Source of the DNA: Aphidius gifuensis | Taxonomy: Eukaryota; Arthropoda; Insecta; Hymenoptera; Braconidae | Length of the DNA stretch: 64,000 bases | Assembly: GCF_014905175.1 (NCBI RefSeq) | Contig: NW_025220586.1 | Location: 1 to 64,000 of the forward strand | Direction of reading: 5' to 3' | In this document: positions 49,940-63,000 of the stretch, piece by piece | How the letters are laid out: each line of letters starts with the position of its first letter | Numbering within the stretch: position 1 is the first letter of the stretch | Made by a program: the position numbers and the translations under genes | Notes under the pieces: generated by a model | The model's database searches: none | Told to the model about the DNA's origin: nothing | What the model saw: only the letters and a program-made list of their open reading frames with translations

Positions 49940-52350
49940 TTAGCTTACTTGAACTCGTGTAAAAGCAATTATTGTATTTGTACAAGAACATCGTAGAGGC
50001 GTATTATTTCTTTCACACAAAACTCTAATTTTTTCAATACAATTTAAGCATGAATACCAATGATGACAAGGTACTGTGATATAATCAGCAATTTCTTGAT
50101 AGCACATACGACATAAAGAATCTGCTAAATTGTCAACTGAAAAAAAAATATTAAACAGAATGTATAATTGGACATAACAAAAAATCTTTGTTGGGAAAAA
50201 TCATGAAACTTATTTTTGAATACTCACACAATAAAACTTCTCTGTTATCACTATAAGTATGTGGTATTATTGGAAGCCAACCAACATCTGGTCCTATTTC
50301 AATTACATGAACTTGTTCTACAGGAGGTAATATATCTATAACAGTTATTATTGTAATGATTATTATGCAGTTTTTTTTAATGAGATTGCAAAGATACATT
50401 AATAATAAATTTGAACAAGTCTACTTACCAATATTGTGTTTTGGTGCATATGAAAAATAATCAACGCTTGGAATGTCTTTAATTATCATATATTTGTTTC
50501 CAAGTCCACGTAAAAAATGATTGGCACATGATAAAAACTTTGGAATATCTAAAATATGTTCTTCATATAATTGCCATGCTCTGCTGAGAACATTTTCCTG
50601 ATCGCGGTAACGACGTTCAGGAGGACGTCTAACTGCTAATGATGAGTTTAGAGCTGTTAACTCACTATGAGTAATCGCTACGAGTTTTACTAATCCACCT
50701 GATAATAAAGTAAAAATATTTATTTTTATTCAATAATATGTTAATTGAAAAAAAATATTATGTATATATTATAATCAAATTACTAGTGAACTCCCAAATT
50801 AAAGGATGAGAACCAAGTTTTTCTCGCAAATGACGATGATAGGATTCAATTGGGTTGTTTGTACGACGAGTAATTCTATAAACACTAAACTTGTGTACGC
50901 CAATATTATTGATCCATGTATTTCTAATGTATGCAATGAAAGTAGAAAAAAAAATCGTTTGATTGGGTGTAGCATGTGCTACAATCCAATCTAAAACTCG
51001 AACAATATCATTTGGTGGAAATAAAGGTAGAGCCATTAATTTTCTATAGAATATTTTCCCCTGGTTCCAAGAGAGCAATGCTTTCATCTTATTTGGTCCT
51101 ATTATTTTTTTAAGATTTTTTAGTAAATTCTGCAATAAAAAAAATATCTAGATCATTGAAATTAATTAATAATTTTTATGATGAATAATCTGAGTAAAAT
51201 TTAAAGAATAAAAATCATTCAGTTAATTTAATAAAACTTACGTAGAGATAATGAAAATAACAATAAATAATAGTAGCATTATTAAATATTGATTGTATAG
51301 CATTTGATATGGCTTGTTCATAATCCGTGTGAAACATTTGATGTTCCATGTGTTGTGTCCAGGTTAAAAATTGTTGAAAAACTAATTTGTATGCCTCTTC
51401 AGTTTTTCGAGGCATCAAAGCCCAGAAAATTGGTTCAAACTAAAAACAATATTAAGCAATTTATTAAAAAAAAATTATTAAAATAGTAAATTACTTACTG
51501 TATCATCAATCAGGGCCATAATTGTGAGGAACTGGAGTTTGCCTAGATATTTAGGACAAACGTTGTAAGTTGCATCAACGCAAAACTCATTAGATTGAAT
51601 GGTGGACAGTAAATCAACATTTGCCATGTTAATAATGGTGAAAGTTTTTCCTTCAGCATCTGTAAATTCTGTTGACTTGGAGGTAAGTTGTCCTCCTTCG
51701 TATTGAAGAAGATGCTTCCACTCATCAGAATTTAGTACTGCTCCATATTCTTCCAGTGATTTAGGACGTTTAGGGCATACTTTAGCTCTCCATCGACGCA
51801 TACTACGATCAACACGAACGAATGGTATTTGTGATGCAGCAGTAGGATGCCTGAGTACAAAAATATTTTAACATAATTATTGTTTTACAAAAATAATCAA
51901 TCAATGCAAATTTTAAGACTAAATTATTCCTACCAAAAATCCAGGAATATTTGTATAAATTATTATAAAATTATTAAACATTTTCTGAAAAAAATAGGAT
52001 ACTCACTCATTCGCTATCTCGTTGTACACTTTCCGAGTTTTATCCATCGTTAATTGTACTTTAGTATGAAGTTTTTTTTTAAATTGATGTATCAATGCAT
52101 CATTGCCATTCTTCAAACTATGATTGTGTGTATTTCTTATTAATGTAAATGGCATAGTATCTGATTCTTTTCCACGTGCTTTACACTTTTCATAACAACA
52201 GTTAAAGTATCTGCAAATAAGTAAAAAAAAATTATGTATGTTCTTTTTCAATTATTATAAATTTACAATTTACCTGACATTTATATTTTTATTAGATGAT
52301 TTGCATATAAATTTAACACCATCATGAAATCTCACATTGTTTTCTGCCAT
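49940..52350 (-). CDS. FLYWCH-like / MULE transposase protein with C-terminal RING finger, intact, eight exons
   Basis: Exons in transcript order: 52274..52350, 52007..52210, 51499..51850, 51242..51439, 50784..51129, 50429..50698, 50228..50335, 49940..50136. All use GT-AG sites and keep frame, giving 583 residues. A FLYWCH-type zinc finger sits near 16-56 (CCYEKC, then THNH). The MULE transposase domain follows: first Asp D186 (FCVDATYNVCP), FWALMPRKTEEAY at about 216-228, second Asp D250 (HTDYEQAI), then CYFH, and Glu E372 (NNPIESYHR). The expected DDE triad is therefore present. The end is a RING-like C3HC4 finger: C527, C530, C542, H543 or H544, C548, C551, C568, C570. RINGs usually recruit E2 ubiquitin-conjugating enzymes. 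No stop or frameshift is seen, which with seven introns suggests a host-maintained gene or an intron-bearing autonomous element. Upstream lies a ~170-bp direct repeat (52369-52659). Confidence 0.85.
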
Positions 52351-53590
52351 AATTGTTTGATATATTAATAACTTCTTTATTTATATTTTAACTGTTCACC
52401 AAAATATTTGATATTTTTGTTAAATTATTCTGAGTCAACAACAACAATAAAATAATAACCAACAAGCTCAAATTTTTTAATATTGAAAAGTCAATTTTCT
52501 TAATGTGTTCATGATTTATTTTTCTAGAAATGTTTGGCAATTTCTGTATTTATATTTTTACTTTTTTCCAAAATAGTAGATATTTTAAACTGGTATGGGC
52601 AAACAGCAACATCAACAACAATAACACTATAACCAACAAACTCAATTTTTTATATTTGTATTAATGACAATATATTCTTTAATGAACTATTTTTAATTAA
52701 ATTCTGTGACAAACATGAAGTTAATAATTTATAGATCAATTTTGATTTTATGTTGATTTTATTTTTATTTAATTAACAATAACATTAATAGAGTTCAGTT
52801 TTGTCACACAGTATACATGATAATTAATATTTATTATTTAAGTACTATATACACCGGTATACACATTGACGGCGTGTGTTTTTTTTTTTTTTTCTGAACA
52901 ATGCCCAATGGGCAATGGCGGATTGGCGGCAGACCGGCAGCTATGCATACGTACGATAGAAACGTACCTTTAATGTTTATTTTTTTATTATTGTTGATCA
53001 GTGTATATATTTAATAGGTTATAGGCTATAATAATAAACTGATAAATTATCAAATGTCTGAGTGTGTATCTTATCTCATATGTTTATCTGTTTATTATCA
53101 ACTTGTAAGTATTATATAAAGGTATCTAATTTGTTATTTTCGTGTTATTTTATTTACATCAATGTTTTTATATAAAAAAAAAATAAACTATCAAAATGCC
53201 AATGACGTTTACTATTTACAATTACAAGTGAATGTTGGATCATTACGTATACGTGATATTAATGTCAAAAAATTAGTTAAAAAAATTACAATTACAATTT
53301 TAACAATTAGTCAGTTGTAATTTCTTCTTATTGGCTTATTAATTAAATTAAACAATAATTAACGATTAAATTTTTAATACCATCAATTAATTCGTTATAA
53401 GTTGTAGGTATATGTGTAATGATTTTTTTTTTTCTGATATATTTGTTATATTTTTGTTAATTAAAATTCCAGATGATTTTCCTGACCTAAGTCAACTGTT
53501 ACTCTGTATACGCATACTCTTGTGTATACACATAAATGAGAAAAGAAAAGACAGTAAAAAAAGTTTTCTTTCAAATTTATCTTGGGGACG
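52351..53590. other. Intergenic region upstream of the MULE-RING gene
   Basis: It contains the direct repeat 52369-52659 and a short, less AT-rich patch (52860-52975) with GCCCAATGGGC and TACGTACG words, possibly the promoter shared by the minus-strand gene and plus-strand material. A plus-strand open frame at 53412-53594 is not recognisable. Confidence 0.45.
52369..52659. repeat. Two-copy imperfect direct repeat, period ~170 bp
   Basis: CCAAAATATTTGATATTT (about 52399) recurs as CCAAAATAGTAGATATTT (about 52568), and ATAACCAACAAGCTCAAATT recurs as ATAACCAACAAACTCAATTT about 173 bases later, with intervening (CAA)n words also matching. It lies just upstream of the first exon of the MULE-RING gene; it could be a promoter duplication or subterminal repeats of an element. 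Confidence 0.7.
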
Positions 53591-54829
53591 ATGACTACCT
53601 CAACAAAAATCACTGATAATTTGCATCTTTCATTGATACAATGTTTTGTTGTAATTTTATGTGAGTAATGATATTTAATTATTTGAATATATTATAATTT
53701 TTTTATTTATCAAGATACATTGCAGAAAGATTAGAGATAATAACAATATTTAAAGCAACTGAATTAAATACATTTGCTAGAACATTAGCTCTACCATCAC
53801 TAATATTGGAAATTTCTAATGTCAGCATTACTTGCAAAAGGTACAAATGCTGGACGTGCAACATCTTTTACAATATTTGCAACTTAGGAAATAATTTTGC
53901 AATTGGTTATCCAATGATTGATGCTTTGTACAGTTCAATACAACCAAAATATGCATCACATTTTTATTCAATGGCACCAATGAAAATTGGTAAACGTCGT
54001 ATAGGTAAATTGCTTCAAATCCAATTTTATTTATGACAGTCATAAGATATTGAGCCATCATGTGCCAGTTGTTTAATCAGAAATGTATGGTGTATTTGGC
54101 AAGAAATTTTCTGGAAGTGCATTATATTTTCTTGGTTTTATGATGGTTGGAAAATTACATACATTAAAAGGTACTGCATTTGTTACACCTTGTATATTAA
54201 TACTTATTAAATTGGTTGTATTATCATTGGTCATGAAGATTTATCACCATATAGAGATCTTTATGGAACAACACCAACCACACAAGAGAACCAGCATTAT
54301 TTATATTTAAACTACGTTATAATTTGGAAATTGATTAGTTGCATCAGTACTATTGATGTTTATATATTTTTTTTTTCAGTGGTAATTACGGATTAAATGG
54401 TGCACGTGGTTTACAACCTAATTTATGTGCAGCCACATCAAGTGTTTTTGATGAATGTGAGCCAGGACCTGAATATTTGAATGATAATTTAAGAAGTTAT
54501 AATGATGATCCACAAATACTTCAGCATCTTATCCTTCTTATTATACTTTTGTGTTCCACGCTATTTGTAAGTTTATTTGTATTTTATACAATTTTTTAAA
54601 ATATTATTACAATTTTTTAAAAATTATTATTACAATTTATTATCAAATAAATTAGGATTTAGCTTTGTCATTTCGTACAATGATAATGGAAGAAATGATA
54701 TATGCTGAACTTGCATTCTTGAATGTTGCTTTTAATTGTACACAGGAATTAATTGTTTTGGAAATATTTGATCTAGATCCAAGTCTCACTAAATTGCGAC
54801 CATGGTTAATGAAAATTGGCCAAGATTGA
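53591..54829 (+). pseudogene. GPR155 (lysosomal cholesterol signalling protein) pseudogene
   Basis: GPR155 is a multi-pass lysosomal membrane protein with a permease-like N-terminal half. Collinear fragments in the right order are visible. An ATG exon at 53591..53660 (IQCFVVIL) is followed by YIAERLEIITIF and FARTLALPSLIF (53713-53815), then FAT*GNNFAIGYPMIDALY. Next come NPILFMTV near 54017, then FSGSALYFLGFMMVGKLHTLKG (54100-54180), LYGTTPTT and FKLRYNLEID in other frames (54260-54340), then GARGLQPNLCAATSS...CEPGPEYLNDNLRSYNDDPQ (54395-54520) and a tail ending DLDPSLTKLRP (54657-54829). There are in-frame stops, several frame changes and poor splice sites. Most middle exons and the DEP domain are missing. 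This is a decayed copy, not a working gene. Confidence 0.85.
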
Positions 54830-57078
54830 AATAAAATTAAAATCCACAGGACGGAATATTGTCTATTTAGTTTAATTTAATTTTTTTTTTTTTTTTGTAA
54901 ATAATTTAATTTTGAGCCAAATTTCATCTTTTTCCAATCTCGATTCATATATTTTTCTGTCCTCACTCCATTAGACTAACATCTTTGTCATATTTTTTTA
55001 CAATCAAGAGAGAGACACAGAAGTTAAAGAGAAAAAAATTTAAGTCGCAATATTTTATTTTTCTCTAAGTTATTAAGTTAAAATTTAATTACTTAAAAAA
55101 AAAAAATAATAGATTGGACTAATCATATTAGTCATTATTATTATTATCATTTATTATTCATTTCCATGGGGAGAACTTTAAATGACACGTGATTTTGTTG
55201 ACACATAGTATTTTATCAATCAATTGTTATAATTTTTTAAAAACAAAAATTATAGTCTCAAAATTAATTATGATATTAAAACTAGTTGTTAAATAATTAA
55301 ACACAACAATATCAAAATTAATATTACTAAAATTATTATTCAAAACTGGTAAAAATGCAATGCATGGTAATAATATTGTATCGTGATAAATGCATATGTG
55401 GAAAATTTCTGGCTCACCAAGCCAAGTTGACTATTCTCTATTTTCAGATCCTATATTTACACATGATTATCTTGTTGATTTATTTGGTAATGATTATTTT
55501 AAAATTCATAATCATTATACTCAGGATATGAATAGAGTAAATGATATTTTTGACGACAAAAATATTGATTTAGAATAAACTATGAAAAAATTTACATCAT
55601 CGCCAGATACAATTGTCGTTGTATATTGTTTAAATTCATTAATATTGACTGTTGGTCTTAGTAAAGCTGTTAGATTTTTCAATAAATTTAAGTTCACATG
55701 TTCAATTAATTTGTATTTATCTAACTGACCTGGGTGTACGTAAAATTGAATAAAGCAATCCAACACCTCATATTAAAAATTACATATCCAATAAATCAAC
55801 AATTTACTATATACCTGGTTGTATTGATAATCTTCATGAAGAAGATCCTGATGATGATTAGTCTTTTTGAATAAAATATTATGTATATTATATTCATCAA
55901 AAAAGTAATTGATTTAAAAATTCAAATTGTTTTTTATTTGATATTTAATGATCATTATTATTATTCATTTTTCTTTTTTTCTCTGTTTAACATTATTTGT
56001 TAGAACATTTATATTTTATATTTGATTTTTTATTAATCAATTTAACTTTAGTCCTAAAATAATCTTATCAAAATTTTAAATGTATTTAGAAAAGTAAACA
56101 TTCACGGCCACACGTGTACTATAGCTCATATTACAATAACATAAATAAAATATATAATAATGTTATTTTGATTTACTATTACCCTCTTAAATAAAATAAA
56201 AACTATTAAATAAATAATATCAGATTTCCAATATTATTTTAATATTTTTCTTATAATATATTTAAAAAAAGAAGTCTTTATAAAATGGTTATTATTATTA
56301 TATTGAATATTTTGTTAATGATATTTAATATTTTGATGATTATCTTCACTTCTTTTTTGACCAGTATAATTAATATTTTTTTATGATATTATTAATCCAA
56401 TTATCATGTATCCAAAGCCGACTAAAATTAGAATATGACTGGAACCATCTCCAGAATAAATAGAATTTCAACACCAACCGATAGAATTTTCATTAAAATT
56501 AAAAAAAAAATTTTTTTTCTTGTTAAAAATAAATAGATTATCAATAAAACATAATATCATTTTCCCATGAACTACAAAATAATAATATAATATTGTGGTA
56601 TACCGTTTATTATCATATTTTTTTAAATAAAACCATCATTAATTTCATATTTTTCATAAATTATTATCCGTCAATATTGTTTTTGTTGGTGTCTCGGTGG
56701 GTGCCAATTGTTTAGGCACTTGACCCAGTACATATTATGGGTATTATGATGTTAATACCATAGACTCATTGTTGGTAATGTAAATGGGCGTATACAATAA
56801 AAGCACATCTAACCTAAACCAATCAAAACCAAGTTCTTCACTTGGCTGCGCCTTCTTTTCATGTTGTAAAGGAAGCAGCTCCGCGCGACTTGCCATTCGA
56901 GAGGTGATCCGCGGTGTGTATTCACAACACTAATAACATTACAATTTTTTTTTTTGTTCGTTTGTTTTTTTTTTTTTTTTATCTTTTCTGTTTTTATTTT
57001 GTACAACAAACAAAACACTTGAATTGAAATTTATTTATTTTTAATATTAAATATTAATTAATTAATAAATTAAAAACT
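54830..57078. other. Gene-relic and intergenic region
   Basis: AT-rich DNA. Short plus-strand peptides at 55390-55578, 55582-55725 (hydrophobic, VVVYCLNSLILTVGLSKA) and 55793-55861 (YYIPGCIDNLHEEDPDDD then TAG) are too well mixed in composition to be plain noise and may be further relics, but I cannot assign them. A less AT-rich patch at 56690-56940 lies 140-390 bases before the next gene and may be its promoter. Confidence 0.4.
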
Positions 57079-60000
57079 ATGGTTGCCATAAACCGCAGAG
57101 GTGCAAATTGGATTCGAGAGAAAGAACGGAATGGTATCGAGTAAGCATCTATTTTCTTTTTTTTTTCTTTTTACCATCTTTTACAATATGAAAGCTGTAA
57201 TTTTTTATTATAACGTCATTTATATTATTTTATTATATATCAATTATATCTATTATTTCATTTTAACGTCACATTTTGTAATATTTTTAATTTCTTTGTT
57301 TCAAAAAAATATATTCACAATCGAGAAAAAAAAAACATTATTTAGTTATTCAAACAATCGATTTTAATTATTATCTATATAATGTGAATTATTAATTTTA
57401 CTTTTAGAATTAGTAATATGTACAACAAATGGTCGTGAATTACTTTTATCATTTGATCTTATTTGATTTGCATTATTATTACTATAAATAAAAAAAAAAA
57501 ATATGGTCTTTTATAGTCTTTCTCTTTTTATTTTATTTTGTTTTATTTTTCTTAAACCCAACCGAATTCGTCTCCAATACCGAGAACCTTCTTCCCCTCC
57601 TCCTTCACATGTTTGTAAATAAATAAAACATTTCTAATATTGGGCCGCTACATTAATTTTTTTTTTTTTTTTTTTGCAGGTATTATCACTGTTCTCAAAG
57701 AAGAACTCGTAACAATTGCCGAGCTCGTGCCAGGCTTATAACTCGACAAAATACTTTTACTGTCATGGGTAATCATAATCATGAACTGACAAGGACTAAT
57801 CCACGTGAAGAAACACAATTTCGACGTGAGCTGAGGCAAGGCGTTTATCACTCGTTCCGGTCTGTCTTTGAAATTTATCGCGAAATAGCAAATCAACCGA
57901 GGTAAATATATATTGTCTTTCCTGACTTTAAATTTTTTAATCAATTGAATAGTAATAATTAAAAATAATAATAATAATAATTATTATTATTATATTAATA
58001 AAATTAATACTAATAATTAAATAAAACATTTTTCTATTTTTTAATCATCAATTACTGTTTTTTTCTGTTATTTAAAAATATTTTTACATGATTAAATTAT
58101 CATATATAAAGAAATAATAATTATTAATATTAATAATTAAATCTAAATTTTTTAACATCTTGTAATAATGTCCCAGTTACAACAGTATTGAATGTTATTA
58201 ATGTAAATTTTTTTCATTGATAATGTCCGTGTCAAATAATAAACTAACTTATTGGTCTTTGTCTACATTAATGTCATTTCATTTTAATACTGTTCGTTAA
58301 AATGTTTTAACAGTTAAATATACATGTGATGTATTTGTGGTCCAACCAATGTCATTAGTTGAATTGATAGTGATTAATAATGTGTGATGGAAATAATGCT
58401 TTTAATGGTGAATTAGTTGATCACTTTAATGCATAAAATGTCACTGTTTGTTTTTGGCAAAAGGGACATTGTACTGGGAGTGCACTATTAAATTCATTAA
58501 ATGATGTAGTTGAATTTTATATTAAAGAAGTTGAACAAATACAACAAAGAGGACCATATATATCGATGAGTTATTCATTTGGTGCTTGTGTTGCATGTGA
58601 AATATGATTATAATTTAAAAATAATAATAAAACATTTATAACTATTTAACTTGATGGTTCACCAGATTTTTCTGTATTACATATACATAATCAATTGGTA
58701 AACGAACTGGTAAAAATGTACATGCTGATGGTTGTAGAAAAGTATTCTTTGTTCGTCAAGTTAATAGAAGTGTTAATTATATAAATATTTATACAAGAGT
58801 AACACAAATAGAAAATCATGATAATATCTTAAATGAAATAACTAAATTAATTGGTAAAACATTATTCAATAATGAAGACCTAAAAAAAAATTTTTATCAG
58901 TTGCATATAAACCATCTTGCACATATAGAGAACCAGTTACACTTCTTAAAGTAACTGACATATTTACGTAATTCTACAGGGATTATGGACTTGACGAGGT
59001 AATTTGAATATCTCTTATTCTATAGTACAACAACAATTATTAAATATTTATTTATTTTTTTTTTTTGCAGCATTGCTAAGAAGACGTAAAACCTAAAGAA
59101 TTATTAAATAACTAAATCACTTTGTTCAGGAACTATATGTGGACCAGCTGATTCATTAAAAAAATTTGTTGAATTAAAAAAAAAACAAATATTTTAATTT
59201 ACATTATATACCTATACATAATAACATACATTTCAATAAAAAGAAGATCATTATCAAAAACACGTACAAAAATTGGTTTATATAAACGTGATTATGCTAA
59301 TAATTTAGAATTTTTATTAATGAATTTGGGTAAATTATATAATGCTGATGGACGACCAGATTTTACAAAATTATATCAAACAATTAATTATCCAGTTGGA
59401 CGTGGTACACCAATGATTAATTCAATGATTGGTTGGGATCATTCAATTGAATGGGCTGTTGCTGATTTTTCTGGTAAAAGTGGTGGTTCTGGTGAAACAA
59501 TTATTAAAATTGATTTATCAAAAGATGAGCATTCATATATATCTGGACATACTATTGATGGTAGAATATTATTTCCAGCAACTGGTTATTTAACATTTGT
59601 ATGGAAAACATTTGCTAAATTACATAATACTGATTATGAAAAATTACCAATAACATTTGAAAATGTACAATTTTATTGTGCAACAATAATGCCAAAAGAA
59701 GGACCAGTTAGATTTTTAATAAATATATTTGATGGTACCGGTGATTTTGAAATATGTGAAGGTGGCTCACCAGCAGTTACTGGTAAAATATTTGAATCTG
59801 ATGATCCAAAAAAAGATCAATTAAATAATTTACCAATACCATCAGCTAATAATACTAATGATGTTGATGGTGAATTATTAAATCTTAATAAAACTGATAT
59901 TTATAAAGATTTACGTTTACGTAGTTATGATTATGGTGGTATATTTCAAGGTATTAAAACATCAAATAATCATGGTAATACTGGTGAATTAGTATGGAAT

Positions 60001-63000
60001 AATGATTGGATATCATTTATGGATACAATGTTACAATATAGTATACTTGGTGGTCATTCACGTGATCTTTATTTACCAGTACGTATACAATATGCTGCTA
60101 TTAATCCAATTGGTCATTATGAAATGCTTAAAAATAATGAAATTGAAAATTCAAATGATAATGATGTTGCTGAAGTTGATGCTAAACCCAGTGAAAAAAC
60201 ATTAAATGTTTATTCTTATAAAAATATTAATCTTGTTAAATGTGGTGGTGTTAAAATACGTGGTATGAAAGCATCACTTGCATCAAGAAGACAACAAACT
60301 CAATCATGGCCAAAACATGAAAAATATGTATTTATACCATATGAAAATAATCAAATACTTGTTAAAGAACCAACAAAATCAAGATTACATGCATTAACAG
60401 TTATGCTACAAACAGTTATTGAAAATTTAAATGTATTAAAATAAAAGGTGTTGAAGATGCTGGTGAAAGAAGTGCTGAATCATTATTATCACCAATAATA
60501 ATGGATATATTATTATCTGAACCAGGTATGAGTGCTGATGTACAAGTTGCAACAACAACAACACCAGAAACTTATTCAACATTTTTAGATCAATGGAATG
60601 TTAAAATTGTTAGTGGTGGTAAAGATGCATCAAAAACAACAATTGGACAAGATTTACATATTGTTATTGGTGCTGATGTATTAAGTAATGGTAATAAAAC
60701 AGCATTAACAAATCTTGAAGCATCAATAAAACATGGTGGTTTTATAATACTTGAAGAAACTGGTAATATACAAAAATCATTATTACATAAAACTGAACTT
60801 GCTATTGTTGGTATGCAAATATGTACTGGTAAAACATATGTATTAATTAAAAAAATACAAGAAAAAATTGAACCAATAATAATACAAATAAGTGAAAAAA
60901 ATTTTTCATGGCTTGAAGGTGTTAAATCAGCTGAAGATGAAAATATAAAAATATTATTAGTATCACAAGGTGAAGAATTACTTGGTATTGTTGGTTTAAT
61001 GACATGTATTAGACGTGAAAATGGTGGTAATAATACACAATATATATTTATACAAGATAAAAATGCACCAAAATTCACCCTGACAAATGAATTTTATTCA
61101 AAACAAATTGATAAACAATTAATGGCAAATGTATTGAAAGGTAATCAATGGGGTAGTTATCGTCATTTACGTTTAGATCAACAAACAGATGCATCATCAT
61201 TACAAGTTGAACATGCATATATTAATGCATTAACACGTGGTGATTTAAGTAGTTTAAGATGGATTGAAGGTCCATTGAGTTATTATCATCCAGAAAAACA
61301 TCCACAAAGTGAATTATGTAGTGTTTATTATGCACCATTATATTTGCGTGATATTATGTTGGCAACTGGTAAACTATCACCAGATGCATTACCCGGTGAT
61401 TTGGCTGGACAAGATTGTATTCTTGGTCTTGAATTTTCTGGACGTAATTCAATTGGTAAACGTGTTATGGGAATTGTTGCTGCACGTGGTTTAGCAACAA
61501 CATTATTAGCTGATCCAAAATTCATGTGGCAAATACCAGATAAATGGAGTATGGAAGAAGCAGCAACAATACCAGTATGTTATTCAACATCATATTATGC
61601 ACTTGTTGTTAGAGGTAAAATGCGTAAAGGTGAAACTGTATTAGATCATGCTGGTACTGGTGGTGTTGGACAAGCATCAATATCAATTGCATTACATGCT
61701 GGTTGTAAAGAATTTACAACTGTTGGTTCAACTGAAAAACGTGAATTATTAAAAAAATTATATCCACAATTAACTGATGATAATATTGGTAATTCACGTG
61801 ATACTAGTTTTGAACAGTTAATATTAAATCAAACACAAGGACGTGGTGTTGATATTGTATTAAATTCACTTGCTGGTAATATGTTACAAGCAAGTATAAG
61901 ATGTCTTGCTAATAATGGTAGATTTTTAGAAATCAAAATATCATAAAACTATTGTCTATCACTTGATTGTATTTACTTCTACTTCTAAATGTGCCATGTG
62001 CTCTACGTAGTCAAGGACAAACAAATTCAGCAATGATAACTTCGAATTTTTTAATAAAAAATAATAATTATTATCGTTGTTGTTATTATAAAGAAAATAA
62101 GATAAATAATTAAAAAAAAAAAATTTTTTTTTGTATTAGTTAAACAATTTATTAACAATACTTATTTAAATATTTTAAACTGTTTGACATGATGTATTTG
62201 TTATAGATTCGAACAAGTATCACGTCGTGTGTCATTTTCATCAATCCGATCAACAATGTACAGCTGGACTCGTCGACGACGTCTTCCAGATATTACAACA
62301 TATCGTTCGGTGATTGACTACTTACGTATGCCAGTGTGGGCATCATTATTACGTTTAACAAACGTTCAATTACGAGTTTATGTAGCACGTACTAATAATA
62401 ATGACACGTCACTGGTTTTTATGGCTAATCGCCAATACTTTCAACAAATCAATACAAGAGCTACTTTAAATCTTGCATTTTCTGATTGGTCTTTACCAGA
62501 CGTTGACAATACGAGTGATTTATTAACTATCACAGTCAATTATCAAAGCCATGTAAGCATTAAATTAATTTTAATGATATATTCTCAAATTAATTAAAAA
62601 TAATCATTTATTATACTTTCAAATTACCTTTTGTTTTCTTTTTTTTTTTTTAAAATTAATTAAAAATTGAACATAATGATACAATAAATATAATTAAAGA
62701 AATCTAAATCAATATTATTTTAGGAAAATAATTAATATTCAATTTTTTTATTAGTCTTTTCCAGTTGGTTGGGCAGCATTAAATGTAAAAAATCAAAATA
62801 CAATGCAGAGTGTTCTGGAAAGGTTTCGAGATGAGTTTCAATCAGTTGACAATATTTTTACGACTCCAGAATTATTAGCAGCAACAGAAACAGTATTTCC
62901 CAATGCATCAGTTCGTATATCGTTTGCTGAAACAGCTGTTTCACTAATTAAAGAAATGTACGAAAAAAATATTAATATGAACGATGAGAATATTCAGATT

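Noticed and set aside
50806..51486. Plus-strand frames over the transposase-RING gene
   Set aside because: Antisense shadows of exons 4 and 5.
60590..61078. 162-codon minus-strand frame over the FAS relic
   Set aside because: Mirror of the FAS codons; the plus strand matches FAS unambiguously.
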